Source: Verrucomicrobiota bacterium (GTDB taxonomy: Bacteria; Verrucomicrobiota; Verrucomicrobiia; Limisphaerales; JACRJZ01). Taken from it: 15,254 bases of DNA. Below, one piece after another: positions 1 through 8,280 of this stretch. The notes under the pieces are model-generated. The model did not search any database, was not told where the DNA came from, and saw nothing but the letters and a program-made list of their open reading frames with translations. The position numbers were made by a program, and so were the translations under genes. Position 1 is the first letter of the stretch, and the number at the start of each line of letters is the position of its first letter. Location: assembly GCA_022711695.1 (NCBI GenBank), contig JAKLEJ010000031.1:1-15254 (forward strand), written 5' to 3'.

Positions 1-2346
1 ATCGCGTTCACGGTGTGGGATGCGGAAACGCCCCTGGGCAACCTCACGGTCACGGGGCAATCGGCCAACCCGGCGCTGGTTCCCAACGCCAACATTGTCA
101 TTTCCGGCTCGGGGTCGAACCGCACGGCAACCATCACTCCCGCCGCCGGACAGTCCGGCACCGTGGCCATCAGCCTGACGGTGAGCGACGGCTCGAGCGC
201 GGCCAGCAACCGGTTCCTGCTGACGGTGGCGCCGCGCGTGGATCCGGACCTGGATGAGACGTTCGCCTACGACGATGGGCTGGTCCAGGACGTGTCCGCC
301 TCGGTGACGTTTCCGTGGGTGGTTTACAGCCCCACCCCGCCCACGAACGATTGCCGCGTGGCCGGCCAACGGTTATTCCTCGCTGGAACGAATTCGGACG
401 ACGTCCGAGTGTTCATCGGCTACAACGCCCTGGATGGGTACTACGACACCAACCGGGGCTATGTGATCTATTACAGCCTCACGCTCCAGATGGTGTCCCT
501 GCCCACGGGCAGCGGGAGCTACTTCGCCTTTTTCAAGGACGCGGGCACGTTCAACTTCAAGGGCCGCCTGTTTGCGGCGACCAACGGCGCGGCCGCCGGG
601 GCATGCCGCGTGGGCATCGCCAACGGGGCCGCCTCGACCACGGCCTTCGCGCCCGTCGATCTTCTGCCGGGCGGGCTCTACACGGTGACGGTCCGCTACA
701 ACGTGGACACGGGCGAAAGCCGGCTGTGGGTCAACGCCACCGCGGAGACCTCCGCCGGGGTGGACGCGACCGACGCGACGCCGCCCGTGCCGATCTACAA
801 CGTCGCGTTTCGCCAGAGCGCCGGGATCGGATCCTGGTTTGTCGATAACCTCAAGGTGGGCAGCTCCTGGGCGGATGTCTTCCAGGCGCCGAACTGGCCG
901 CCGACGATTTCGAGCATCGCCGATCAGACGACCGCCTACCAGACGGCCACGGCGGCCATCCCGTTCACCGTGGGGGACATCGAGACGGCGGCCTCGGCGC
1001 TGCTTCCGCGAGTGACCTCGACGAACACGGTGCTGGCGCCCACGAACAACATTGTGCTGGGCGGCAGCGGATCCAACCGCACGATCCGCGTGACGCCGGC
1101 TCCCGGCCAATCCGGAACCAGCCTGATCACCGTAACCGTCGCTGACGCCGGCGGGAATGCGGCCTCCGCCTCGTTTGTGCTCACCGTCCTCGGGCTGAAC
1201 AACCCGCCCATCCTCTCGTCCATTGAGAACCAGTCCACCACCGACGGCGCGCCGACGCCGGCGATTCCGTTCACGGTGTTCGACCTCGAACAGCCGGTGG
1301 GCAGCCTGGTCCTGGGAGCCTACTCCGACAACCAAAACCTTGTGCCCGATACCAGCATTCTGGTGAGCGGCAGCGGGACCAATCGGACGATCACGGTCAC
1401 GCCGCTGCCAGGACAGACCGGTTCGGCGCTGATCGGCCTCACCGCCAGCGACGGGGTTCTTGCCACCACCAACACCTTCACGCTGACGGTCACCCTGGGG
1501 ATTCTGTTGGCCGATACCTTCAGCTATGCCGACGGATCGATCACCACGAATTCGGGCTTTTTCTGGAACACCAACACCGGCACAGCCGGGACCGCATGGG
1601 TCCAGGGCGGCAAGCTGCTTCTGGACGGCCGACGGTCCGAGGACATCAAGGCCGGGCTGACGAACGCGCCCTATTATCCCTCGAACAACGTGCCGCTTTA
1701 CGCCGGGTTCACGGTTAATTTCAGCGGCCTGCCGGGCAGCGCCTATTTCACCCATTTCACGGACGTGGCGAACGGCTTCAAGGCCCGGGTGTTCGCGACG
1801 CTGAGCAACGCCGCGCCCGGCCTGTTCCGCCTGGGCATCGTCAACGCCTCGGGCAGCCTGGCGGCCACCAATCCGCCCCACCCGATGGACCTGGTCCTGG
1901 GGACCGACTACCGGGTGGTGGTGCGCTACCACCCCGGGAGCGGGACCAGCGCCCTCTGGATCAACGCCACCAACGAGGCGGACCTGTCGGTGGCGGCGAC
2001 GGATGCTCCCTCTTCCGGCGCCATCACCAACTACAGCTTCCGACAGACGGGCGGCATCGGCGCGCTCACGGTGGACGATCTGCTGGTGGGGACCTCGTTC
2101 GAGGTGGTCAAAGGGCAGGTTCCCGTTTCGCAGCCGCCGCTTCAAATTGCCCAGACTTGCAACGTGGTCCGGATCGCCTGGCCGACTTGGGCCACCGACG
2201 CCAACTTCATCCTCGAGAGCAAGACCTCGCTGAACACAGCCGGGGGCTGGGCGCCCGCCGGGTTCCCGACGCAAACCGTTGGCGACTTCACGGTGGCAAG
2301 CGTGACCAACGCCACCGGCAACCTCTTCCTGCGCCTGCGGAAATAG
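1..2346 (+). CDS. Secreted Ig-like/LamG-like repeat protein, 3' part (5' end outside window)
   Basis: The reading frame is open from base 1 to the TAG at 2344-2346, 781 codons, with no start visible. It opens inside an Ig-like/cadherin-like repeat (codons 1 to about 77). Next come a LamG/concanavalin-like beta-sandwich (about 83-292), two more Ig-like repeats (about 300-397 and 401-499), a second LamG-like domain (about 502-702) and a short C-terminal module (about 710-781) ending LFLRLRK. The Ig copies share the phrase GSGxNRT, four residues on TP, then GQxG. The LamG copies share an (E/D)TF(A/S)Y-DG opening and an FRQ-GGIG/SAGIG...VD-L-VG close. Such proteins are normally exported and placed at the surface or outside the cell, where they bind glycans or other proteins; that role is inferred from domain type only. 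No catalytic domain is visible, though one could lie upstream of the window. The gene ends 6 bases from the convergent gene at 2353. Confidence 0.85.
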   Translation: MAFTVWDAETPLGNLTVTGQSANPALVPNANIVISGSGSNRTATITPAAGQSGTVAISLTVSDGSSAASNRFLLTVAPRVDPDLDETFAYDDGLVQDVSASVTFPWVVYSPTPPTNDCRVAGQRLFLAGTNSDDVRVFIGYNALDGYYDTNRGYVIYYSLTLQMVSLPTGSGSYFAFFKDAGTFNFKGRLFAATNGAAAGACRVGIANGAASTTAFAPVDLLPGGLYTVTVRYNVDTGESRLWVNATAETSAGVDATDATPPVPIYNVAFRQSAGIGSWFVDNLKVGSSWADVFQAPNWPPTISSIADQTTAYQTATAAIPFTVGDIETAASALLPRVTSTNTVLAPTNNIVLGGSGSNRTIRVTPAPGQSGTSLITVTVADAGGNAASASFVLTVLGLNNPPILSSIENQSTTDGAPTPAIPFTVFDLEQPVGSLVLGAYSDNQNLVPDTSILVSGSGTNRTITVTPLPGQTGSALIGLTASDGVLATTNTFTLTVTLGILLADTFSYADGSITTNSGFFWNTNTGTAGTAWVQGGKLLLDGRRSEDIKAGLTNAPYYPSNNVPLYAGFTVNFSGLPGSAYFTHFTDVANGFKARVFATLSNAAPGLFRLGIVNASGSLAATNPPHPMDLVLGTDYRVVVRYHPGSGTSALWINATNEADLSVAATDAPSSGAITNYSFRQTGGIGALTVDDLLVGTSFEVVKGQVPVSQPPLQIAQTCNVVRIAWPTWATDANFILESKTSLNTAGGWAPAGFPTQTVGDFTVASVTNATGNLFLRLRK

Positions 2347-2352
2347 GCGCCG

Positions 2353-5007
2353 TCACCGAGCCCCGGCGGCGCCGGCGGCTGGAAGCAGTTCCAGCGCCTG
2401 GATCATGGCGTCGTGTCCCGGTGTGGACGAGAAGCGAATCTCGATCGCGCCGTTGACCGGACGGATGCCGGGGAACTCGCGCACGAAAGCCCGGAAGACG
2501 CCGGCTTCCTTTCGCACGTTCAGGTTTTCGAGGACGCGGGCGCCGTTGATCGCGACGGTGGTGGGCCGGGAGACGGGATCCCATTTGCCTTCGCGTTCCA
2601 CCCAGGGAGTCTCGGGGGTGTCGGCCCAGTGCAAACGGAGAGTGTAGAGCCCGGGTCCGACGGTGAGGTTGACCCAGAAGTCGGGCGCATGGGCGCCGTA
2701 GCGGTAGATTTCCTCGTCGCGGGTTCCGCCGATGTGCATGCTGCGGCGGCGCAGCCACCAACACCGGGCGACCGTGTCCGCGCCAAAGCCCAGGCGGGTC
2801 ACGAATTCCGTGCCGGGCCGCCAGGCGTTGCCGTTCGAGTCGATGTAATCCTCGCGCCCGGTGCAGCCGAAGATGAGCCGCTGGGCGCCGCGGGGCCCGC
2901 CGCCGGCCCCGCCGGCCGCCTCGCCAACGGCGGCCGAGAACTGGAGAGCGTCCACCCTGACCCGCGACGCCAGGGCTAGCGGGTTCTGCCGGCCGCGCGC
3001 CACCAGCTTCAGCTCGTGCGGACCGTTCGCCAGCCCCTTCTTGATGAAGAGGGGCTGTCGTTGGCGCGCGACGGGATTCCAGCATTCGACCAGGGCCGGT
3101 TCCCTGGCGCCATCGAGAAAGACATCCGCCCACCCGCCGTCGGGGCCGACCGCCCCCAACAAACGAACCTGGTTGCCGGTGAATCGCGCTGAAAGCGCGG
3201 CGCCGGCCCGATCGGTGGAATGGATGGACCCGCCGAGCGCGCCCGTTTGGGCGGCGGTCATCCATTCGCCGGTGAACTCGAAGACGGCATCGTCCATGAC
3301 TTCCTGGGGATCGTTCCCTTCGATCAGGATGCGCTTGCGTCCATCATGGCGGATCGTTAAGAGGCAGTCGCCGTTTTCGAGCGGTTTCACAGTGTAGCCG
3401 TTGGCGGCGAGGTCGGTCCGCTGCTTGAGGAGTCGGCCGTCGGCCCTGATCGAAGCCGGCGCAAACGCCAGGCGGAGGACGTCCTGCGCGCCCTTTGGAG
3501 CGTCGAAGGTGGAGTAAGCGATGCGGCCCTTCTCGTAGAGGATCTCGCTGACGACCGACGAGGAGCGCACGAGATGGTTTTCGCGGGCGGGCGCGAAGAC
3601 CTCGGGCAGCCAGGCGATGGCTTCGAGGGTCTGGCAGAGCGGCCAGGGGTGCGCCAGGTTCGACCACTCGCCCGTGGCCACCGCGTCGCCGAAGAGACCG
3701 TCCTTGACCACGCCGCTGGGAAGGCTGTCGTAGGTGGCCATGATCATCATGCGGCGGCCGATCTCGCGGGCCCATTCGCTATCCGCCAGCGCCCCGTAGC
3801 GGATCAGCGTGGGAGCGGCGGTGTATTGGTTGTAGGAGAGCGAAGTGCCGCAGCAAACGGCGGATTCCGGAAACGCCCAGGCCCCGGAATAGACGTCGCC
3901 GCGCGAAGCGGGGTCGGCGCCGTTGCGATTCCAGACCAGCGAGAGCATGTTGCGCAGATCGTTGCGCCAGTTCGGGTAGGCTTGGGGATACTTCATGAGG
4001 TGGTCGGCGCACATCGAAACCATGCCGCACATCATGGGGTTGTCCCAATCCCAGTAGGTGCGGCCCCAGGTGTCGCTCACCCACCAGGCTGGAAGCATCT
4101 GCTCGTTCAGGAACCGCCGGCCCGCGTCCCGGGCCTTGACAACCGCGCCGTCCTTGCCCCGGTGGCCAACGCAGATCAGCTCGTCGAGGAAATCCACGAT
4201 GATGGCGGTCGTGCCGGTGAGGACGTCCGACCACCCGACCACCGAGGGGTCCACATAGCGGTTCCAGGGCGACAGTTCGGGCCTGGAGAACTGGCACTTG
4301 GCGGCGAAGATATCTCCCCAGTGCCTGGCCATCTCGAGATAGCGCGGATTGCCGGTGAGCTTGTGGGCGCGCAGCACCTCGATGCCGGTGATGGCGCACA
4401 AATCGAGCTGGTTGCGCCCGTTGGGATCGCACCGGCCGTAGGCCTTGCCGCGGGTGGGCGTGCTGATGGGAAACCGCGGCCAGCTTGCGTCGTCGCCCGT
4501 CAACCCGTAGTCGAGAATGTAATCCACCGTCAGCGGTATGTAGAGAAAGGCGATGGGATCGCCGCTGTATTGGTAATAGGCGGTGAGTCCCTTGACGATG
4601 CTCCAGGCGCGCTGGCACAGGTCGCCGCACATCCAATCGGTGGTGGGAGGGATCAGGATGGTCCCGTCGTCCTGGATGCTCCAGTGGGAGTTATAAACGA
4701 AGTCCGGGGCGGCCATCACCGCCTTGGGCTTGTCCACCCAGGGATAGCGCTTGAGCACTCCGACGGCGATGGAGACGCGCTCGTCCAATTGGCCGTTTTG
4801 GCCGCGATGCCAGGGCGCGATCACGCCGTGGGCGTCGAGAACCGCCGGGTGGGCGTAGTAGGACGGCAGGTTGGTGGCGGCGGGGAGGAGCGGGGCGCTG
4901 AGAACGCCGGCTCCCAACGCGACCAACAGGGCCCACCGCCGCGATGGGGCGCGCCAGCGAGAGGCGCGCCGATTGGTTTTGGAGGCCTTGCTGGATCCCG
5001 GGTTCAT
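2353..5007 (-). CDS. Secreted six-hairpin-type putative glycosidase with malectin-like C-terminus
   Basis: This is an 884-residue protein. The frame stays open 117 codons further upstream, but I chose the ATG at 5007 because it is followed by a signal peptide: a long basic segment (residues 1-25), a hydrophobic core (about 27-44) and an AAT cleavage region. SRRWALL at the start of the core resembles a Tat signal. Residues about 50-470 are rich in W, Y, H and D and read as an (alpha/alpha)6 six-hairpin fold, with clusters such as DWDNPMMCGM and WSDVLTGTTA. A beta-rich linker follows (about 470-565). Then come a jelly-roll, carbohydrate-binding-like domain (about 571-700, FTGNQVRLLG and a GPDGG-type loop) and a malectin-like domain (about 709-870, opening LIFGCTG). 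It probably cleaves or binds an extracellular polysaccharide; I cannot name the glycoside hydrolase family or catalytic residues. The rhamnosidase on the same strand supports a glycan-degradation role. No Shine-Dalgarno sequence precedes the start. Being a secreted lyase or non-catalytic binding protein is the main alternative. Confidence 0.8.
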   Translation of the reverse strand: MNPGSSKASKTNRRASRWRAPSRRWALLVALGAGVLSAPLLPAATNLPSYYAHPAVLDAHGVIAPWHRGQNGQLDERVSIAVGVLKRYPWVDKPKAVMAAPDFVYNSHWSIQDDGTILIPPTTDWMCGDLCQRAWSIVKGLTAYYQYSGDPIAFLYIPLTVDYILDYGLTGDDASWPRFPISTPTRGKAYGRCDPNGRNQLDLCAITGIEVLRAHKLTGNPRYLEMARHWGDIFAAKCQFSRPELSPWNRYVDPSVVGWSDVLTGTTAIIVDFLDELICVGHRGKDGAVVKARDAGRRFLNEQMLPAWWVSDTWGRTYWDWDNPMMCGMVSMCADHLMKYPQAYPNWRNDLRNMLSLVWNRNGADPASRGDVYSGAWAFPESAVCCGTSLSYNQYTAAPTLIRYGALADSEWAREIGRRMMIMATYDSLPSGVVKDGLFGDAVATGEWSNLAHPWPLCQTLEAIAWLPEVFAPARENHLVRSSSVVSEILYEKGRIAYSTFDAPKGAQDVLRLAFAPASIRADGRLLKQRTDLAANGYTVKPLENGDCLLTIRHDGRKRILIEGNDPQEVMDDAVFEFTGEWMTAAQTGALGGSIHSTDRAGAALSARFTGNQVRLLGAVGPDGGWADVFLDGAREPALVECWNPVARQRQPLFIKKGLANGPHELKLVARGRQNPLALASRVRVDALQFSAAVGEAAGGAGGGPRGAQRLIFGCTGREDYIDSNGNAWRPGTEFVTRLGFGADTVARCWWLRRRSMHIGGTRDEEIYRYGAHAPDFWVNLTVGPGLYTLRLHWADTPETPWVEREGKWDPVSRPTTVAINGARVLENLNVRKEAGVFRAFVREFPGIRPVNGAIEIRFSSTPGHDAMIQALELLPAAGAAGAR

Positions 5008-5063
5008 AAGGTTGGGGTGGCGGTTCGTGTTGCGGGGCACAATGCGGCGCCCGCGCCGCGGTT

Positions 5064-5170
5064 GGCAAGTCTCCCAGAATCCGCGTCTCAAGCTTCCGGG
5101 ACTGAGCGGCGTCGGTTCTTGCCGAACCCGCAGCCGGCTGACGACGCGCATGGGATGCGCGGGTCCATGG
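5064..5170. repeat. Dispersed intergenic repeat, copy A
   Basis: This copy lies between the tRNA gene and the start of the putative glycosidase, with its near edge 56 bases from the start codon. It aligns along its length with copy C (8281-8393). Shared blocks read on the plus strand are GCAAG-CTCC, GAATCCG, CCGGG-CTG-AGCGGCGT, GGCTGAC-ACGC and GGATGCGCGG. The block at 5145-5161 is a perfect 7-bp stem (CGCGCAT/ATGCGCG) around GGG. Read on the minus strand, the repeat is in frame with the downstream gene, which is why that frame runs open so far upstream of the real start. The interval also holds a GC-only stem at 5044-5059 (GCGGCG/CGCCGC) with no T-run, so it is not a convincing terminator. 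Confidence 0.65.
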
Positions 5171-5212
5171 ACGCTTCCAGCGAGGGATGCGATTCTTCGG
5201 GGGGTTCCGGGA

Positions 5213-5288
5213 TGGTAGCGCGTACGGGAATCGAACCCGTCTTTCAGCCTTGAGAGGGCCGTGTCCTGAACCGATAGACGAACGCGCC
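5213..5288 (-). tRNA. tRNA-Glu (anticodon CTC)
   Basis: The minus strand folds into a full 76-nt cloverleaf. The acceptor stem is GGCGCGT/ACGCGCT (one G-U pair), the D-arm sequence TCGTCTATCGGTTCAGGAC is typical of tRNA-Glu, the anticodon stem is CGGCC/GGCTG (one G-U), and the T-arm is ACGGG-TTCGATT-CCCGT. The seven-base anticodon loop CTCTCAA places CTC at positions 34-36, which reads GAG codons, so it charges with glutamate. The discriminator is A and the CCA end is encoded in the DNA. The GC-rich stems look functional. It stands alone rather than in a tRNA cluster, with its own promoter immediately upstream. The next gene on this strand is the putative glycosidase 205 bases downstream; I see no T-rich terminator between them. 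Confidence 0.96.
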
Positions 5289-5304
5289 GACCAGAACGGG
5301 CGAC

Positions 5305-5333
5305 AGTATCCTTGCCCGCGCCCGATGTGTCAA
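5305..5333 (-). promoter_or_regulatory. Sigma-70-type promoter of tRNA-Glu
   Basis: On the minus strand there is a perfect -35 box TTGACA (5333-5328), a 17-base spacer and a -10 box GATACT (5310-5305, 4 of 6 consensus positions). Initiation about 7 bases past the -10 box would fall near 5298, about 10 bases before the mature tRNA 5' end. A short leader like that is typical for a single tRNA gene. The match is read directly from the sequence; activity is inferred. Confidence 0.72.
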
Positions 5334-5454
5334 CCTTTCCCTGAATCCCAATCGGCACGCCAGCCGCCCTGGCTGGTCAACCTCAGGCGTTCTCGAATGC
5401 GCAGGGGACTGCGAACATGTGCGATGCGGATTTGGGGAATGAGACGCAGCGTCC

Positions 5455-5525
5455 CCATGGTTGAAAAGGCGGAAGCCACGGCCGACCGCACAGCCGGTTG
5501 ATGGCGCGGGGGATGCGCAGCTTCA
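5455..5525. repeat. Dispersed intergenic repeat, copy B
   Basis: This is a shorter, more diverged copy between the tRNA promoter and the rhamnosidase stop codon. On the plus strand it matches copies A and C at GGAAGCCACGGC, CAGCCGGTTGAT, GGCGCGG and GGATGCGCAG. The last block can form a small GCGC/GCGC stem just past the rhamnosidase stop. There is no T-run, so I do not call it a terminator. The remaining bases 5334-5454 hold no gene I can support. Confidence 0.5.
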
Positions 5526-5529
5526 AAGA

Positions 5530-8247
5530 CTACCGGGCGAGAGGGCCGCTGAAGCGATAGACGCCCGAGCCGGCCTCGAACACCGTCCGGCCGCCCTCGC
5601 TGCGGAACGCGCCGCAGCCTTTGGCCTCCGCCGCGGGGCGGCCGTCCTCCCGCAGCGCCCCCGGCGCCACCGGCAGGGAAACGGTGGCGGAGGCGTTGGC
5701 CGGAATCTCGAGGCGAAGCTGGAACTCCCCGTTCACGACCTTCCAGTCACTGAGGATGCGGCCCCGGATGGAGCGGTATTCGGCGCGCGCGCTGGCGAGG
5801 TCGCCGAGAACATGGGGTTTGACGAAGAAATGCCTGAAGCCGGGGGCCTGCGGATCGGGCACGATGCCGGCCAGGGCCTTGTAGAACCAGGCGCTGACAT
5901 CGCCGAACATGATGTGATTGCGGGATTCGCTGCCGTTCCACTGCTCCCAGAGGGTGGTGGCCCCCTGCCCAATCCACCAACCCCAGCCGGGCTGGTCCTT
6001 CTGGGAGACCATGCGCCAGGCCACGTCGGCGCGGCCGTTCTCCAGGAGGGCGTTGAGCAGGTATTTCGCCCCCAGGATGCCGGTGTCGATGTGGTTGTTG
6101 GCTTGCTCAACCGCGGTCACGAGGTTCGCGAGCACGCGGGCCTTGTGCTCCGGCTCGACCAATCCCTGGTAGAGCGCGCAACTGAGGGCGGTCTGGCTGC
6201 CGTTGTCGTAGAGCCCGGTTTCGGGCTTGAAAAACCTGGCGTTGAACGCGGTTTTGATGCGGGCGGCCAGCTCGCCGTATTTGCGCGCGTCGTCCTTGTG
6301 CCCGAGCAGTTCGGCGGCCAGCGCCACGATCTTCGTGTCCACGTAGTAGTAGGCGGTGTCGGTGATGGCGGCGTCGGTCTTGGTCTTCCACGGGGCCCAG
6401 TCGTTGAGGCCGATGCTGACGATGTGGTCCTTGGCGCGGCCGCCGAGGTAATCCACGTAGCGCTTCATGCCCTCGTAGTGGCGGCGAAAGTTCTCGGTGT
6501 CGCCGTAATAGACGTACTGGCAGTAGGGAATGAGGAGGAAGGCGCTGTCCCAGGCGGGGCCGTTGCCCCAGGAATAGCCCCAGCCGCTGGTGGGCACGAT
6601 GCCCGGCAACTGGCCGGTGGGCTTTTGCTCGTCGCCGAGGTCGTCGATCCACTTTTGGTGGGCCGGGGCGGGGAAGAAGTTGAACTGGGCCTGCTCGCAG
6701 GCCAGGTGCGCGTCGCCGGTCCAGCCGTTCTTCTCGCGGTGCGGGCAATCGGTGGGAATGCCCTGGAGGTTGCTCAGGAAAGCCCAGAGCGCGGCGCGCT
6801 GAACCCGGTTGAGCATCGGGTCCGAGCAGGCGAACTCGCCGGCCTTGGGCACGGCCGTGTGAATGAAGCGGGCGCGCAGGTTGTCCAGCGCGGGTCGTCC
6901 CGGAAAGCCGGTCATCTCGACGTATTGGAAGCCGTGGTAGGTGAAGCGGGAGGCATAGACCTCCTTGCGGCCGCCGCCTTTCAGGATATAGGTGTCCGTC
7001 TGGTGCGGCTGGTCTTTGCCCAGCTTCTTCACATGCTGCTCGATATCGCGGGTGTCGAGCGTGCCGTCAGGGTTGAGGCGCTCGCCATAGCGCATCTGCA
7101 CCCGCGCGCCGGCGGGCCCGGCCACGGTCAGCTCCGCCATGCCCGCCAGGTTCTGGCCGATGTCGAACACGAACACGCCCGGCTTCGGCTCGGTCAGTTT
7201 AACGGGCTTGAGGGTCTCATGCGCCTTGATGGGGGGCATGACTTGCGCGGTCAGCCGCCCTTTCGGGGCCTCGACCTGCTTGACGGCCTCCCAGGCGGAA
7301 TCGTCGTAGCCGGCCACAGCCCAGCCGGGCTTTTCGAGGCGGGCGTCGTAGGTTTCGCCGCCATAGATGCTGTCGAAGACGATGGGGCCGGTGGAGCATT
7401 TCCAGGATCCATCGCTCACCAGCGTCTGGCTGCCGCCGTCGGCGTAATCCACGCGCAGTTGCAGGAGCAGCTTGGGCGCGGCCCGCCAGGGGGCTTTGTG
7501 GAAGTCCCAGACGGCCATGGTGTGGCAATTGAACCAGCCGTTGCCCAGGATGACCCCGAGGGCGTTCGCGCCGCGCTTGAGGAGGCTGGTGACATCATGG
7601 GTCACGTAGAGGGCGCGGCGGTCGTAGCGGGTGTAGCCGGGGTCCAGCAGGTGGTCGCCCGCCTTTTGCCCATTGACATACAGCTCATGATACCCCAGCC
7701 CGCAGATGTAAACCCGGGCCTGCTTCACCGGCCGATCCACCGAAAAGGCGCGCCGCAACAGGGGGGCGGGCTGCGAGTTTGTGTCGGTGGTCCGGGCAAT
7801 CCACTGCGCCTGCCAATCCCCGGGTTGCAGCAGGCCCATCTCCCAGAACGCCGGCGCGCTCTCGGCCAGGCGGTCGTCCTGGTCCCAAACGCGCACGCGC
7901 CAGTAGCAGCGCTGGCGCGAGACCAGCGCTTTGCCCGCATACCGAATCTGCGCGGTTTCTCCGGAGGCCACGCGGCCGCTGTCCCAGAGGTCGGCGACGC
8001 CCGGAGCGAGGCGCTCGCGGGAGGTCGCCACCAGGATCTGCCAGGCGGCCTGGCGCTGGGCGCGCTGGGCGGACGTCAGCTCCCAGCTCAGCCGCGGTTG
8101 GGATGCGTCGATGCCCAGCGGGTTTTCGAGATACTCGCAGCGCAGTTGCTCGACCTGCACCCGGGCGAGGGCGGCCGGGACGAGGACCAACGAACAAAGC
8201 GCCAGCCCGAGGGCTGGAATCCGCCGGAAAACGTTCAAGTTTGACAT
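5530..8247 (-). CDS. Secreted alpha-L-rhamnosidase, GH78 family
   Basis: This 905-residue enzyme releases terminal alpha-L-rhamnose from polysaccharides or glycosides by an inverting mechanism. The frame is open 50 codons further upstream, but the ATG at 8247 begins a clean signal peptide (hydrophobic core about residues 11-28, ending ALA), so the enzyme is exported. Domain order fits GH78: an N-terminal fibronectin-like domain (about 30-140), a rhamnosidase N domain (about 145-310, with YVNGQKAGDHLLDPGYTRYDRR), a concanavalin-like domain (about 320-440), the (alpha/alpha)6 catalytic domain (about 450-810) and a C-terminal beta domain (about 815-905). The signature DCPHREKNGWTGDA gives D500, E505 and D512, with the same spacing as Asp567, Glu572 and Asp579 of Bacillus sp. 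GL1 RhaB. E768 in WEQW is the candidate for the conserved later glutamate. No Shine-Dalgarno is seen. It is flanked by repeat copies B and C and shares strand and export signal with the putative glycosidase. Confidence 0.93.
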   Translation of the reverse strand: MSNLNVFRRIPALGLALCSLVLVPAALARVQVEQLRCEYLENPLGIDASQPRLSWELTSAQRAQRQAAWQILVATSRERLAPGVADLWDSGRVASGETAQIRYAGKALVSRQRCYWRVRVWDQDDRLAESAPAFWEMGLLQPGDWQAQWIARTTDTNSQPAPLLRRAFSVDRPVKQARVYICGLGYHELYVNGQKAGDHLLDPGYTRYDRRALYVTHDVTSLLKRGANALGVILGNGWFNCHTMAVWDFHKAPWRAAPKLLLQLRVDYADGGSQTLVSDGSWKCSTGPIVFDSIYGGETYDARLEKPGWAVAGYDDSAWEAVKQVEAPKGRLTAQVMPPIKAHETLKPVKLTEPKPGVFVFDIGQNLAGMAELTVAGPAGARVQMRYGERLNPDGTLDTRDIEQHVKKLGKDQPHQTDTYILKGGGRKEVYASRFTYHGFQYVEMTGFPGRPALDNLRARFIHTAVPKAGEFACSDPMLNRVQRAALWAFLSNLQGIPTDCPHREKNGWTGDAHLACEQAQFNFFPAPAHQKWIDDLGDEQKPTGQLPGIVPTSGWGYSWGNGPAWDSAFLLIPYCQYVYYGDTENFRRHYEGMKRYVDYLGGRAKDHIVSIGLNDWAPWKTKTDAAITDTAYYYVDTKIVALAAELLGHKDDARKYGELAARIKTAFNARFFKPETGLYDNGSQTALSCALYQGLVEPEHKARVLANLVTAVEQANNHIDTGILGAKYLLNALLENGRADVAWRMVSQKDQPGWGWWIGQGATTLWEQWNGSESRNHIMFGDVSAWFYKALAGIVPDPQAPGFRHFFVKPHVLGDLASARAEYRSIRGRILSDWKVVNGEFQLRLEIPANASATVSLPVAPGALREDGRPAAEAKGCGAFRSEGGRTVFEAGSGVYRFSGPLAR

Positions 8248-8280
8248 CGTGGTGTCGAAGTTTATGTGGCCGACTGGTCT

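Noticed and set aside
373..2274. A 633-codon minus-strand open frame opposite the Ig/LamG gene
   Set aside because: The translation is Arg/Gly-rich with no recognisable motif; the plus-strand repeats are far more convincing.
5044..5059. GC stem between tRNA-Glu and the glycosidase as the tRNA terminator
   Set aside because: It is a 6-bp GC stem, but no T-run follows on the minus strand, and it lies about 155 bases past the tRNA end.
3574..5253. A 559-codon plus-strand open frame opposite the putative glycosidase
   Set aside because: It is an antisense shadow with low-complexity translation that even runs into the tRNA gene.
5461..8244. A 927-codon plus-strand open frame opposite the rhamnosidase
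   Set aside because: It is an exact antisense shadow of the GH78 gene. Its translation is Gly/Val/Ala-rich without domains, as expected from high GC and biased codons.
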